Assembly (NCBI GenBank): GCA_033816765.1
Contig: CM066293.1
Coordinates: 434,001-498,000, forward strand
Source: Nothopassalora personata
Taxonomy: Eukaryota > Ascomycota > Dothideomycetes > Mycosphaerellales > Mycosphaerellaceae
Direction: 5' to 3'
Length of the DNA: 64,000 nt
Shown: positions 12,071 to 21,387 of the stretch, piece by piece
How the letters are laid out: each line of letters opens with the position of its first letter
How positions within the stretch are numbered: the stretch's first letter is position 1
Position numbers and translations under genes: made by a program
Notes under the pieces: model-generated
What the model was told of the DNA's origin: nothing
Database searches by the model: none
What the model saw: the letters and a program-made list of their open reading frames with translations, nothing else

Positions 12071-12837
12071 CCGCATCTTAAATTCGTAATCCTCTATCCT
12101 TATTATTATAGACTCGCTACTTGTCTTATAGACTCGCTATTTATCTTATAGACTTGCTATTTGTCTATTAGTACACTCGCTATATATAATACTACGTCTA
12201 GCGATCGATCTAGAGCCCTTTCGTATCGATATCGAGCTATAGACTACCGCTAGATTTATATAGGTAGCTATTCGAGACAACCTCTTTAATCTCTATAGTA
12301 TTCAAATTAGCGAACGGACCCTCCGCTAGCGACTCGTAGAGTAGTAAGGGACTCGCGAGGATAATTAGGCTTATAATTAGGCTCGCTAGCCCGAGCTACG
12401 CTAGCGAGTCAAGGAACTATTCTAGAAATATAGCCTCGACGATAGCGAGTCTTATACTATCCTCCGCCTCGATAGATTCGACCTTACCCTTCGCTAGTAT
12501 TAAGAGCTACGAAGAGGTATTAGATTAAAGCGTAGTCTTAGTAAAGAATAAGCTCTAGCTATAGAGCCTAAGATATAGCGAGTCCTTTAGGAAGTTATAA
12601 GTAGTAGCTATTAGTAAGACTAGGGCTATCGTAAGCTAGTAAGAGAGATATATAAGAGTTATTATATTATTAGACGGTAGGATAGACTCGGTGTCTATAG
12701 ACTCGTAGACTAGACTCGCTAACTTTATTAGCGACCGTATTAGGATACTCGCTCGTACGATTAACCCTATCCCTTTTATCTCTCGAAATCCTATAATACG
12801 AGACCCTATAATACCGCGGTATACGAGGCTAAAAGTA

Positions 12838-13686
12838 GAAGGTCCTAACGACGTCTAGTTAATCGATACCTTTCTAAAATACGAGCGCTTTAAGATATAG
12901 ATCTACGCTTATATTAACGTCTACTCTCGGCGGGTTATCTAGTACTATATAGGGCCTATAGCGAAGACGAAGTTCTCTATATTTGCTTAATACGTTATAG
13001 TAATATATTACGGTAGTAGGGTACTAAATCGCGTACGATCTAATTAGGGCGTTAAGACGCCTATACTAGCCGATGCTTATCTACGAGTCCGAGAGCGACT
13101 CGCTAGTAATCTACTTACGTTCGATAAGGCCTTCTAGTACACCTTAAGTGAGGGCAATTAAACTATCGAACACTAGTAAGGCGAGGGTGCTAAGGCTATA
13201 TTTAATTGCTAGAGAGACCTCTTTAATTAGTATATTATAATAGGACTCTTTAAGGAAGTATTAGCCGTAGATAGGATAGCATTCGCTACTATCTATATTC
13301 TAATCCTTCGAAGTATTATATTATCGTTCGTTAACGAGTAGAACCGCTATTGTATCCGTCGTTATAACCTAGAATCGTATATAAACAGTATACCGGATAT
13401 CCTATATAACTACCTAGAGTTAAAAGGAGTACTACTATATAGGTATATACTTAACCCTAAGGACGAGGAGCTTCGCTAGTAGAAGGAGTAAGTCGATTAG
13501 TACGGTACGTTAATACGGTATATCTATAGTAGCGAGTCTAGCGCTACTATAGCTACGAGTCCTAGCTTAGCTAAGGGAGGACTTGCTATAGCTTAAGTAT
13601 AGACTCGCTACTACTACTACTTAACCGAGTCTATAAATCCTATAGCTAATACCTTATAGACCTTACTATATACTTACCGCCTCTAA
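12838..13686 (+). pseudogene. Integrase-core (DDE) transposase-like gene, RIP-broken
   Basis: Translated on the plus strand with TAG stops ignored, this gives a coherent protein resembling the fungal 'integrase core domain' family. It begins 'GPNDV*LIDTFLKYERFKI' and continues 'IYAYINVYSRRVI'. A second acidic region 'GVKTPILADAYLRVRERL' and the end 'LRSIILSFVNEQNRYCIRRY' follow. The first Asp of the catalytic triad (LID) is visible; the second lies in a region already mutated. Stops are mainly TAG, the product of CAG-to-TAG RIP. It lies in the left arm of the TIR element, just before the nested chromovirus, so it may be that element's own transposase. It is not functional. Confidence 0.6.
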
Positions 13687-13903
13687 TGCTAGAGTAAGTT
13701 AATAAGAAGCTTACTACTACTAGCTATCTATTAACGCTAGATAGTAGCAAGGCCGGCCCTAGCCTAGGCCCTAAGAAATTATATATCTACGCCTATTAGT
13801 ATCTACGAAACGAGACTACGTAGTATCTCCGAGGTAGAGGGGGACTCGCTAAGTATATACCGCCTACTCGCCTTAACGGATTAGAGCTAACGGAACGAAT
13901 AAT

Positions 13904-14311
13904 TGTTACGGTTCTAATCTAGGGCTAAAGGAAGCTAACTAATTAGACCTCTACAATTGGTGGGCGCTTCCGCCCGAGAAGTGCTCTCTCACCCGCAGGA
14001 ATAAAACTAAGGAACCGAGAGAGCAACTAAAGTAATCTCCTTAATCTCGTTAATCTCGGTAATCTCGAGAGAGCATAGAGAGCATAGAGAGCACGGAGAG
14101 TAAACGCTCTATCTCCTTTATATTTAGGAACGCTAGAAACCCTTATAGTTCTAATGCGTTTAACTTATGTTACTATCTCACTAATTGGAATACAACTCTT
14201 ATTTCTATCATTTATCTTCGCTTAGCTTACTTTAGCCTCTCTAAAGAATAATACCGCCACGTGACTTAACTTATCTCCTTTTAAGACTACCCCTAGAACG
14301 AGACAATAACA
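13904..14311 (+). repeat. 5' LTR of old chromovirus
   Basis: 408 bp, TGTTACGG...AATAACA. Compared with the 3' copy it shows CpA/TpG transitions in both directions, for example CCGCAGG here versus CCGTAGG there, and ACTAAAG here versus ACTGAAG there. Confidence 0.92.
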
Positions 14312-14321
14312 CTTTAAACGC
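14156..14321 (+). other. Candidate self-primer and primer-binding site, old chromovirus
   Basis: Two nt after the 5' LTR lies TTAAACGC (14314-14321), exactly complementary to GCGTTTAA inside the LTR (14156-14163, LTR nt 253-260). No TGG-type tRNA primer site is seen. This is the layout of Tf1-type self-priming. Confidence 0.4.
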
Positions 14322-14328
14322 TCTTAGG

Positions 14329-15100
14329 ATGAGCGCTACTTAAGCAGCTAGTAGGGGAACACCCGCCCCTAGCGAAGTAGGAAGCATCCGCCGTGCGCTA
14401 CCACAATAGACTACTACGAAGGACGATGAGTCTAATAACGATGACGAGCCTACTCTAAGGAGGAACGACGTTAAAGCTGCTAAGCTAGACCTCTTCTATA
14501 GAGATAGGGCTAAGTTCGACGACTGGATTAATTAGATAGATATGTATCTTATGTTCAACCTAGTCGATGCCGATAAAAGAACTATCTTCGCTATTACGTA
14601 CCTTCGCGGAAGTGCGTAGAACTGGATCAAACCTTACCTTAAGGAATACCTTAAAGGTATAGGACGATTAGACCCTACTAGAATGTTTAGGAGCTACACC
14701 CTTTTTAAAGAGAAGATAAAATTAATCTTTAGAACCTCGAACGAAGTCTAATAGGCTATACGAATCATTCAACACCTAAAGTAGAAGACGTCTGCTTTAG
14801 AGTATGCCGCCAAATTCGAAGAATACGGACAAATTACTAGATAGGACTAGACGGCGTTAATAACTATATTCCGACGTAGACTTAAGGACTCCGTTAAGGA
14901 CGAGTTAATAAGACACGGAGGACAGATCACTAACCTCGAAGAGCTAATAAAAGCGTCGATTAACATCGATAACTAGCTCTAGGAACGACACTAGGAGAAG
15001 AAATACGACTCTAAAGTAGGAGGAATAGTAGGATACGCTCCGGACCGCAGACCCTTAGGAGGATATATTACGAAGGGAGAATTCTCACGACAAAGCTAAC
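14329..15100 (+). pseudogene. gag of old chromovirus, RIP-broken
   Basis: The frame from ATG at 14,329 reads as a Ty3-type capsid ('KLDLFYRDRAKFDDWIN', 'AITYLRGSA', 'LEYAAKFEEYGQIT', 'LIRHGGQITNLEELIKASI'). It is interrupted by stops that are almost all TAG, at places where Gln would be expected; TGG codons nearby (FDDWIN, NWIKP) remain. A degraded zinc-knuckle remnant follows near 15,210-15,260. Confidence 0.75.
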
Positions 15101-16389
15101 CCTACTATAGACTACAGCTAATAGAACTAGACGTTACCTAACGAGGACGGAGGATCGATAAGAGTAGGGGCTACGGAAAGAAGCCCTTTAAAGGAAAAGG
15201 AAAACTTATATACTATGCCTATAGTAAGGAAGGTTACATAGCGCGGGATTGCCGCGGTAAGAATATAGTGCGCCGCGAGCAGTTCAATATAATACAACCC
15301 CGAACTAGTAAATCTAAGAGTAGCGTTAGATCTCGAGGAGATACCGACTATACTCGGAGAGTGGAGGAGAGAGCTAGTAACAGAAGCACGACGCCTCTCC
15401 TAGACCCCTTAGAAGGACGAGGAGGATACTATAGGCAGCAAATGGTGGTTATTCCATTTAATGCGAAGAACTAACTACGACAGTTTAATATGATAATACG
15501 AAGAGTCGACTACGAGACCGAATCTAAGTCTCGAAATAGTTATAGAAGCCTTCATTAGCGATTCTGTTACTAAGACTCGTGTTAAATCCACTACGCCGCG
15601 AAGTTAGGCGTAGGGTATTAGCCTTAGCAACTACGAGGAACCCTAGGAGCGACGTATAGGCAAGACGCTACGCTCCGAGAAGTAGACATCGATAAATCCT
15701 ACTTTAACGAAGATAGAAGCGATAAAGAAAATTAGGACCTAGGATAAAACGGATTATAGTTACTAGAACCATAGGAAGAAAGTTAAGAAACTACCGGGCT
15801 AGATACTATTGAGGAAGAACAGGATCCGGAAGAATTAAGCGAAGAAGATTCCTCCGAAGGAGAAGAGAGCGACACTAACGACGATAACGAACAACTTACC
15901 TTTACGGTAGATGCACCTAAAAAACTATACGACATAATCATCTACCTATAAAGAAGGCACGAGGAATTCCTACCTAAGATAGGTAGACGAAGGAGGCTAC
16001 ATTCTATTAAGTTTAATAAGATACTCGACACCCTACGAGGCATAGCCTAGGGATACCCACTCATAGAAACAACCGAGAATCTAGTAACTACCGTTATAGA
16101 ACGACTACCAATAGGAAGCCGAATAACAGGAACCGGATATCTTACACCGTTAGGAACATTTATATCGAATGAATTACGTAATATAGTGCAGCACGCACGC
16201 GCACTCTACTTAGAAACGTAGAAGATCTAGGAACGTAATAGACTATAAGTGTAGACATAGGGCAACGAGCTACAGGTTCTAGCCAAAGCCTCTAGGTACG
16301 AAGTATAGCGAACTATATACTATTTGGGAAAAGGATTAGCTCCCTAGGAATAAGCGACCGGAGGGAGTTATACAATACTTAGGCTCACG
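15101..16389. other. Degraded gag-pol junction of old chromovirus
   Basis: Contains the zinc-knuckle remnant (ending 'IARDC'), a short ORF at 15,268-15,474 and a Glu/Asp-rich stretch near 15,780-15,900 (EEEQDPEELSEEDSSEGEES). No intact gene. Confidence 0.5.
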
Positions 16390-16688
16390 TATCGACATTA
16401 AACATAGTTTTCTAGACATAAGCAATCGTTAACGGACATAAGACTAGTGTTATAATCGACTTAGGAGTAGCGGGGAATTTCATCTCCGAGTCTTTCGTAA
16501 GAGGAAACGGGTTAGCTACCCTAAAGAAGAAATAGGGTTACGAGTTAATCGCGGTAAACGGATTATCGTTACCTAGCGTAGAATAGGAGACGATACTATT
16601 GCTACTAGCTATCTAACAGCACTACGAGAATATTACCTTAGATGTTACTAATATAGCTAGTTATAACATAGTATTAGGTATGCCTTAG

Positions 16689-16880
16689 TGACACGAGGCC
16701 TACGAGTGTAAGAGGGAAACGTAGGGTGTAGGGAATAGAGACGTAGTTAGACGAAGTATCTAGAGGTAACGCGCGAAGTACGAAAGATAAAGCAAAGCGC
16801 CGAGGCGTCGCGCTAGCGCCGGGAGATCACGTGACCCTGATCACGTGACCGAACATCCAAATCAAGGTCGCTTCGTGACA
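16689..16880 (-). repeat. 3' LTR of intact chromovirus
   Basis: 192 bp; on the minus strand it starts TGTCACGAAG and ends CGTGTCA. It contains two GATCACGTGAC repeats (E-box CACGTG) at 16826-16850. The pol frame runs 68 bp into it. Confidence 0.95.
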
Positions 16881-19800
16881 GTACCCCCCCCTCCACGAGA
16901 CGAGCTCCTGCGACGTCGTTCAGGCTATTGCGTTGCGTGCCAGTTGCACTTGCGTGCTTGCTGGTATTGCTTGTTCGCTGCTCATCATATGACGGCTGAC
17001 TGCTGGTGTGCGAGTGTTGTTGCATGGTCTCACCCATTGAAGAGGTAGGCCGCTTTGAAGAACTTCCATCCAGCCGAATGCCTTCTGCGAGTGAGTAGAA
17101 AGGAGGCGTGGACTTCGTAGGCGGTGTGGCGTCTCCGGAGATCACTGCGAGACCATAAACTGAGACGCTAAATACGTGCGCCATGAACTCATCGTCAACC
17201 TCCGTAGGTCGTGGCTTGTCTGGGTATGCGCGGTGAAATTCTTGCACCAGCTCCTCAGCACCTGGCAGCAGTGAGGTGTATGGGCGTTCGCTCATTGTGC
17301 CGTCCTTCCACAAAACCTTGTACCAGACTTTGCGGTATTTTATCCTTGAGTCAACCACCTCTTGAACTTCCCATTCAGTCGATTCTTTACCATCTCTTAC
17401 TATTTCGAGCGGCGGCGGCGGCGGCAGGTGCTGTCCAGGCAGCGGGTCTTCGGGTGCGCGGCGTAGGAGACTCGAGTGGAAAACATCGTGGAGGTGGGCG
17501 AGATCAGAGTTAGGTGGGAATCGCAGGCGGTAGGAACGGCGCCCAATAGGCTCGACGACTTCGAAGGGACCGAATGCTTTACTGTCGAGTTTCTTGGATG
17601 GTCGTGTAGTGCGGATGTTGCGTGCGTCGAGGAAGACTTTGTCGCCCTTTTGGAAATTTGGTGCGGGTGCACGTGCCACATTAGCTTGATCCGTGTTCTT
17701 GGCTTGGGTCCAAGCGTGCTCCGCTCGCATTTGCTCGAGCACGGCCTGTGTGAATTGCTCAAAGTCTCTGAGGTTGTCTGCAAAGGTGTCGGCTGCATCA
17801 AGCTGTTTCACCTTGTCTGCCGTGACTTGTGGACGGGCTTCAGATGGCTTCACATTCATCCCTAAGCTCGGGTGCCTTCCTGTGTTCGCAAAGAATGGTG
17901 TAACGCCTGTGCTGGCAGCTACATGGTTGTTCATCGCGAATTCCGCGGTCGGCAGCCAGTTAACCCAGTCGTCCTGGAGATAGTTACTGAAAGCTCGCAA
18001 GTATTGCTCTAACGCTTGGTTAGTTCGCTCCGATTGACCGTCGGTCTCTGGGTGGAAGGAAGTTGACAGGTTTTGTTTGATGCCGAGCCGCTGGCAGAGT
18101 CGTTCCCAGAAGGCGCTTACAAACTGCGTCCCGCGGTCTGACACAAATATTTCTGCGACGCCGTGATGGGGCATAATGTAATGGTAGTACAGGTCAGCTG
18201 TGTGTTCTGCATCCATACGGTCCGTAGGGATGAAGTGCACCTGCTTGGAGAGCATGTCTGTTACTGTCAGGATATTGGTGTATGTCTTGCCATCTCTGCG
18301 AGATTTGCTAGGCGGCAGGTCGACTATGAAGTCCATGGCGACGTGTTTCCAGACGTCCGGTGGTGTACGATGGGCGGAGAGCGTCCCTTGGTACCGTGAA
18401 CGAGACGGTGTTGATCTCCTACAGATGTAGCAGTTGCGCACGTATTGGGTGATGTCTTTCTGCATGAAAGGCCACCATAGGTCATGGCGTAGAATCAGTT
18501 CGTGTGTGCGTGCCATGCCTTGATGCCCAGCAAGAGGCGCGTCATGGTAGCTCTGCACTATCTTTGTGCGTAGGTTGCGGTATTCCGGCACAAACAGCCT
18601 GTTGTTCACGTACAGCCTCCCGTCTTGCATGCGGCACTCTGAAGCTGTAATCTTGCGCTGTTGCAGAAACTCAGACGTCTTGCGGTCGCGGAGATCTTTC
18701 TGAAGGCGCTTCATACGCATGCTGAAGCGTGGGTCCTTGTAAGCTGTATTGAGCATTGAGAGCACGTTGTCGTCCGAGTCTGCTGGTTGCTGCAACTCCG
18801 GCCAGTCTTCCTTGGGAGTGTCTGGCTCGTTGGGCGTTGGCTGGTCAGGGACTGTCGCCAGATCTGACCCGTCTTCTAGCGCTTGTTCAGGTGCCTTATG
18901 CTCGTCATCTTTTGGGACTTCGGGGATGTTCGCATTCTCGTCGTCCGCATTCTCGTCGTTCGCTTTGTTGGCCAGCCTAGCGCTTCGTCGAGGTTCTGTA
19001 GGCGGGTCCGTGGTGATTGCGAATGCGGAGACTATATCCAGGTTATCCGGCTTCAAGATGGTTTGTTCGCGGTACTGTGTCCGTGCATCAATCCCTTCAG
19101 GCAGGTCTTGGGAGCGTCTCGTCAGGCTGTCCGGTTTGGTGCCCTGGACGCCCGGTCGATACGTGATCTTGAAGTTGAATTGTGACAGGAACTCGGCCCA
19201 CCTAGCCTGGCGCTGGTTGAGTTGCTTCGTGGACATAAACCACTCCAGGTTCTTGTGATCTGACAGCACTCGGATGGGTTTCTGGTCATCCGCCTCTGGC
19301 ACTAGTTCGTACTGCCATTCTTCGAACGTCTTGACAATAGCGAGCAGCTCCTTGTCGTAGATGTCGTAGTTGCATTCTTGCGGACTCATCTTCTTGGAGA
19401 AGTAGGCTATCGGCTTGAGCAGAAACTCGCCTTCCTTCTCCGGATCTGGGTGCTTCTGGGACAGAACGCCTGCAGTTACGTAGTCTGACGCATCCGTCTC
19501 AATCCAAACTTCCAGTCCTGGTTGGAAGTGTGCCAGGATTGGTGCTGAGACGAATCGCTTCTTCAGCTTATCGAATGCTTGCTGGCATCCCTCGTCCCAC
19601 TGCCAGGGTGTATCTTTCTTTGTCAGTGCTGTGAGCTTGCGCACGACTCTTGAATACTCATAGATGAAGCGTCTGTAGAAACCACTGAACCCGAGGAACG
19701 CAAGGACGTCCTTGACGTTCCGGGGTGTCTCCCAGTTCTGGATTGCTTCAACCTTAACTGGATCCATCTCGATACCTTCGGTAGTGACAATAAGGCCAAG

Positions 19801-21318
19801 GTACTTGATCTTCTTGACGAAGAATTCGCTCTTGTCAATGTCGATAGGCATACCGGCTTCGCCTACTTTCTTAATGACTGCTCGTACGTGCTGGACATGT
19901 TCTTCTTCGCTGTCGCTGTAGATGAGAACATCGTCAAGATAGACTGTGCAGAACCGATCGAGGTACTCTCGCAGTACTTCATTGATTCGTCTCTGCCAAC
20001 TGCTTGGCCCGTTGCAGAGCCCGAACGGCATAACCTTGAACTCGTAGAGGCCATATCTTGTGATGAAGGCTGTCAGCCATTCCTGTCCATGCGCAATGCG
20101 AAGGTTGTTGAATGCTGCTACGATGTCGAGTTTCGAGAACATCTTGGCCTTAGCCAGACGATCCAGGGTTTCTCGGATCAAAGGAATAGGATATCGGTCC
20201 TTAATCGTGAGGGCGTTCAATGCTCTGTAATCGACGCATACGCGCAGTCCACCACCAGGCTTCTTGACAATGAGCAGTGGTGATGCGCAGGGCGACTTGC
20301 TTTCTTGCAATGAACCGTTTGCAAGGCCATCGTCGAGAAACTTCCGTACCACGGCCAACTGCTCAGCATTCATTGGGATCATCTTGCGATAAGGCGGTGT
20401 AGTACCTGGTTTGAGCTTAATCTCATGGTCACTAGGACCATGCTCAGGCAGTACAAACTCCGACTTGTGCTTGAAGTACAGAGCTAGATCCTTAAGCACT
20501 GCTGGCAGCTTTTCTTCTGGGTTCGACTTCTTGCACGCTGTCATGAAGCGTTCCCAGTCCTCTGGCGCCATCGCGAAGCATGAAAGTTGTTCTCCCTCCC
20601 CCCCAAACGGATCTTGCGGTGGCGGCTTATCGGGTGGTTCGGGTGGGACGTCGTCAGGTGGTGGTGTTAGGTCTTCAGGCCAAAGGGCAAAGAGCTGATT
20701 GTCCTTATCCTTTGACATCTTCATGAACGCTTGCGCACTGACGATGTCGATATCATCAGAGCTGTGAAAGTCAGGGTCGACGTTGTGGGTCTTGCCGCGA
20801 CGATCTATTGTTACGACGCAGACCAGACTTCTGAAGTTATGGTTCAAGCAGCAGTTCGTGCTGTTGAAGGTCATTGTCCTGTTCTTGAAGCTGATCTCGG
20901 GGTCATGTTGTTCTAGCCATGACATTCCGATGACGATGTCATATGTGTCAAGGTCTGTAACGTAGTACAGATCCTGGTCGCGATGTGCTCCGACGTCCAG
21001 GGTGACGAGGACTGCATGTGTTATCATAGAGCGGTGCCCGTCCGCAAGTCGCAAACGCTTAGGTTTCGCAAGAGGGATAAGGTCAAGGTGATGTGTGCGC
21101 ACGAAGTTGTTATGGATGAAGAGGTCTGTTGCGCCTGTGTCGATCAAACTTTTTGCATTATGAGGTCCTAGTCTACTGTGTACCTTTGCAGAGCATACAA
21201 GGTGTTTGCCCTGTCTAGGCTGGACAGTGACGTTCTGGATGCCTCCTGCTGTCTCGGCACAAGACAGTGCAAGTTCGTTGTTGTCATAATCGTCATCTCT
21301 TAGGGTGCAAAGGTTCAT
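16813..21318 (-). CDS. Pol polyprotein of intact chromovirus
   Basis: Carries all retrotransposon enzymes. Domains in order: aspartic protease with DTGA at residues 60-63; RT with 'YLDDVLIYS' from residue 460; RNase H ('ETDASDYVTAGVLSQ', 'YDKELLAIVKTFEEW'); integrase with an HHCC-type zinc region ('CYICRRS') and catalytic core ('AMDFIVDLPPS', 'VSDRGTQFVSAFW', 'FHPETDGQSERTNQ'). Near residues 1330-1390 a chromodomain follows ('EWEVQEVVDSRIKYRKVWYK'...'LVQEFHRAYPDKP'), typical of chromoviruses that target heterochromatin. The frame is open upstream of the ATG shown, back through the gag stop to the slippery site at 21,387, so the real product is probably Gag-Pol made by -1 frameshifting. No frameshift or stop is seen. 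The last 23 codons lie in the 3' LTR. Confidence 0.95.
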   Translation of the reverse strand: MNLCTLRDDDYDNNELALSCAETAGGIQNVTVQPRQGKHLVCSAKVHSRLGPHNAKSLIDTGATDLFIHNNFVRTHHLDLIPLAKPKRLRLADGHRSMITHAVLVTLDVGAHRDQDLYYVTDLDTYDIVIGMSWLEQHDPEISFKNRTMTFNSTNCCLNHNFRSLVCVVTIDRRGKTHNVDPDFHSSDDIDIVSAQAFMKMSKDKDNQLFALWPEDLTPPPDDVPPEPPDKPPPQDPFGGEGEQLSCFAMAPEDWERFMTACKKSNPEEKLPAVLKDLALYFKHKSEFVLPEHGPSDHEIKLKPGTTPPYRKMIPMNAEQLAVVRKFLDDGLANGSLQESKSPCASPLLIVKKPGGGLRVCVDYRALNALTIKDRYPIPLIRETLDRLAKAKMFSKLDIVAAFNNLRIAHGQEWLTAFITRYGLYEFKVMPFGLCNGPSSWQRRINEVLREYLDRFCTVYLDDVLIYSDSEEEHVQHVRAVIKKVGEAGMPIDIDKSEFFVKKIKYLGLIVTTEGIEMDPVKVEAIQNWETPRNVKDVLAFLGFSGFYRRFIYEYSRVVRKLTALTKKDTPWQWDEGCQQAFDKLKKRFVSAPILAHFQPGLEVWIETDASDYVTAGVLSQKHPDPEKEGEFLLKPIAYFSKKMSPQECNYDIYDKELLAIVKTFEEWQYELVPEADDQKPIRVLSDHKNLEWFMSTKQLNQRQARWAEFLSQFNFKITYRPGVQGTKPDSLTRRSQDLPEGIDARTQYREQTILKPDNLDIVSAFAITTDPPTEPRRSARLANKANDENADDENANIPEVPKDDEHKAPEQALEDGSDLATVPDQPTPNEPDTPKEDWPELQQPADSDDNVLSMLNTAYKDPRFSMRMKRLQKDLRDRKTSEFLQQRKITASECRMQDGRLYVNNRLFVPEYRNLRTKIVQSYHDAPLAGHQGMARTHELILRHDLWWPFMQKDITQYVRNCYICRRSTPSRSRYQGTLSAHRTPPDVWKHVAMDFIVDLPPSKSRRDGKTYTNILTVTDMLSKQVHFIPTDRMDAEHTADLYYHYIMPHHGVAEIFVSDRGTQFVSAFWERLCQRLGIKQNLSTSFHPETDGQSERTNQALEQYLRAFSNYLQDDWVNWLPTAEFAMNNHVAASTGVTPFFANTGRHPSLGMNVKPSEARPQVTADKVKQLDAADTFADNLRDFEQFTQAVLEQMRAEHAWTQAKNTDQANVARAPAPNFQKGDKVFLDARNIRTTRPSKKLDSKAFGPFEVVEPIGRRSYRLRFPPNSDLAHLHDVFHSSLLRRAPEDPLPGQHLPPPPPLEIVRDGKESTEWEVQEVVDSRIKYRKVWYKVLWKDGTMSERPYTSLLPGAEELVQEFHRAYPDKPRPTEVDDEFMAHVFSVSVYGLAVISGDATPPTKSTPPFYSLAEGIRLDGSSSKRPTSSMGETMQQHSHTSSQPSYDEQRTSNTSKHASATGTQRNSLNDVAGARLVEGGVLSRSDLDLDVRSRDQGHVISRR
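16881..16896 (-). other. Polypurine tract, intact chromovirus
   Basis: On the minus strand GTGGAGGGGGGGGTAC lies directly before the 3' LTR (TGTCAC...). This is the expected site for plus-strand DNA priming. Confidence 0.85.
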
Positions 21319-21368
21319 CTCTTCTTCATGTTCTTCGTTTGAGCAAGGCTTAGGGTCGCGACTTGACT

Positions 21369-21387
21369 CTAAGCCTGAGCATTTCCC
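21369..21387 (-). promoter_or_regulatory. -1 programmed frameshift site between gag and pol
   Basis: The minus strand reads CAG GGA AAT GCT CAG GCT TAG in the gag frame. GGGAAAT (21387-21381) fits the slippery pattern X XXY YYZ exactly in phase. After a -1 slip, pol continues as GGG AAA TGC TCA. The gag stop follows 9 nt after the heptamer. Confidence 0.75.

Noticed and set aside
17211..20965. Several plus-strand ORFs of 60-170 codons
   Set aside because: Antisense shadows of the intact pol gene.
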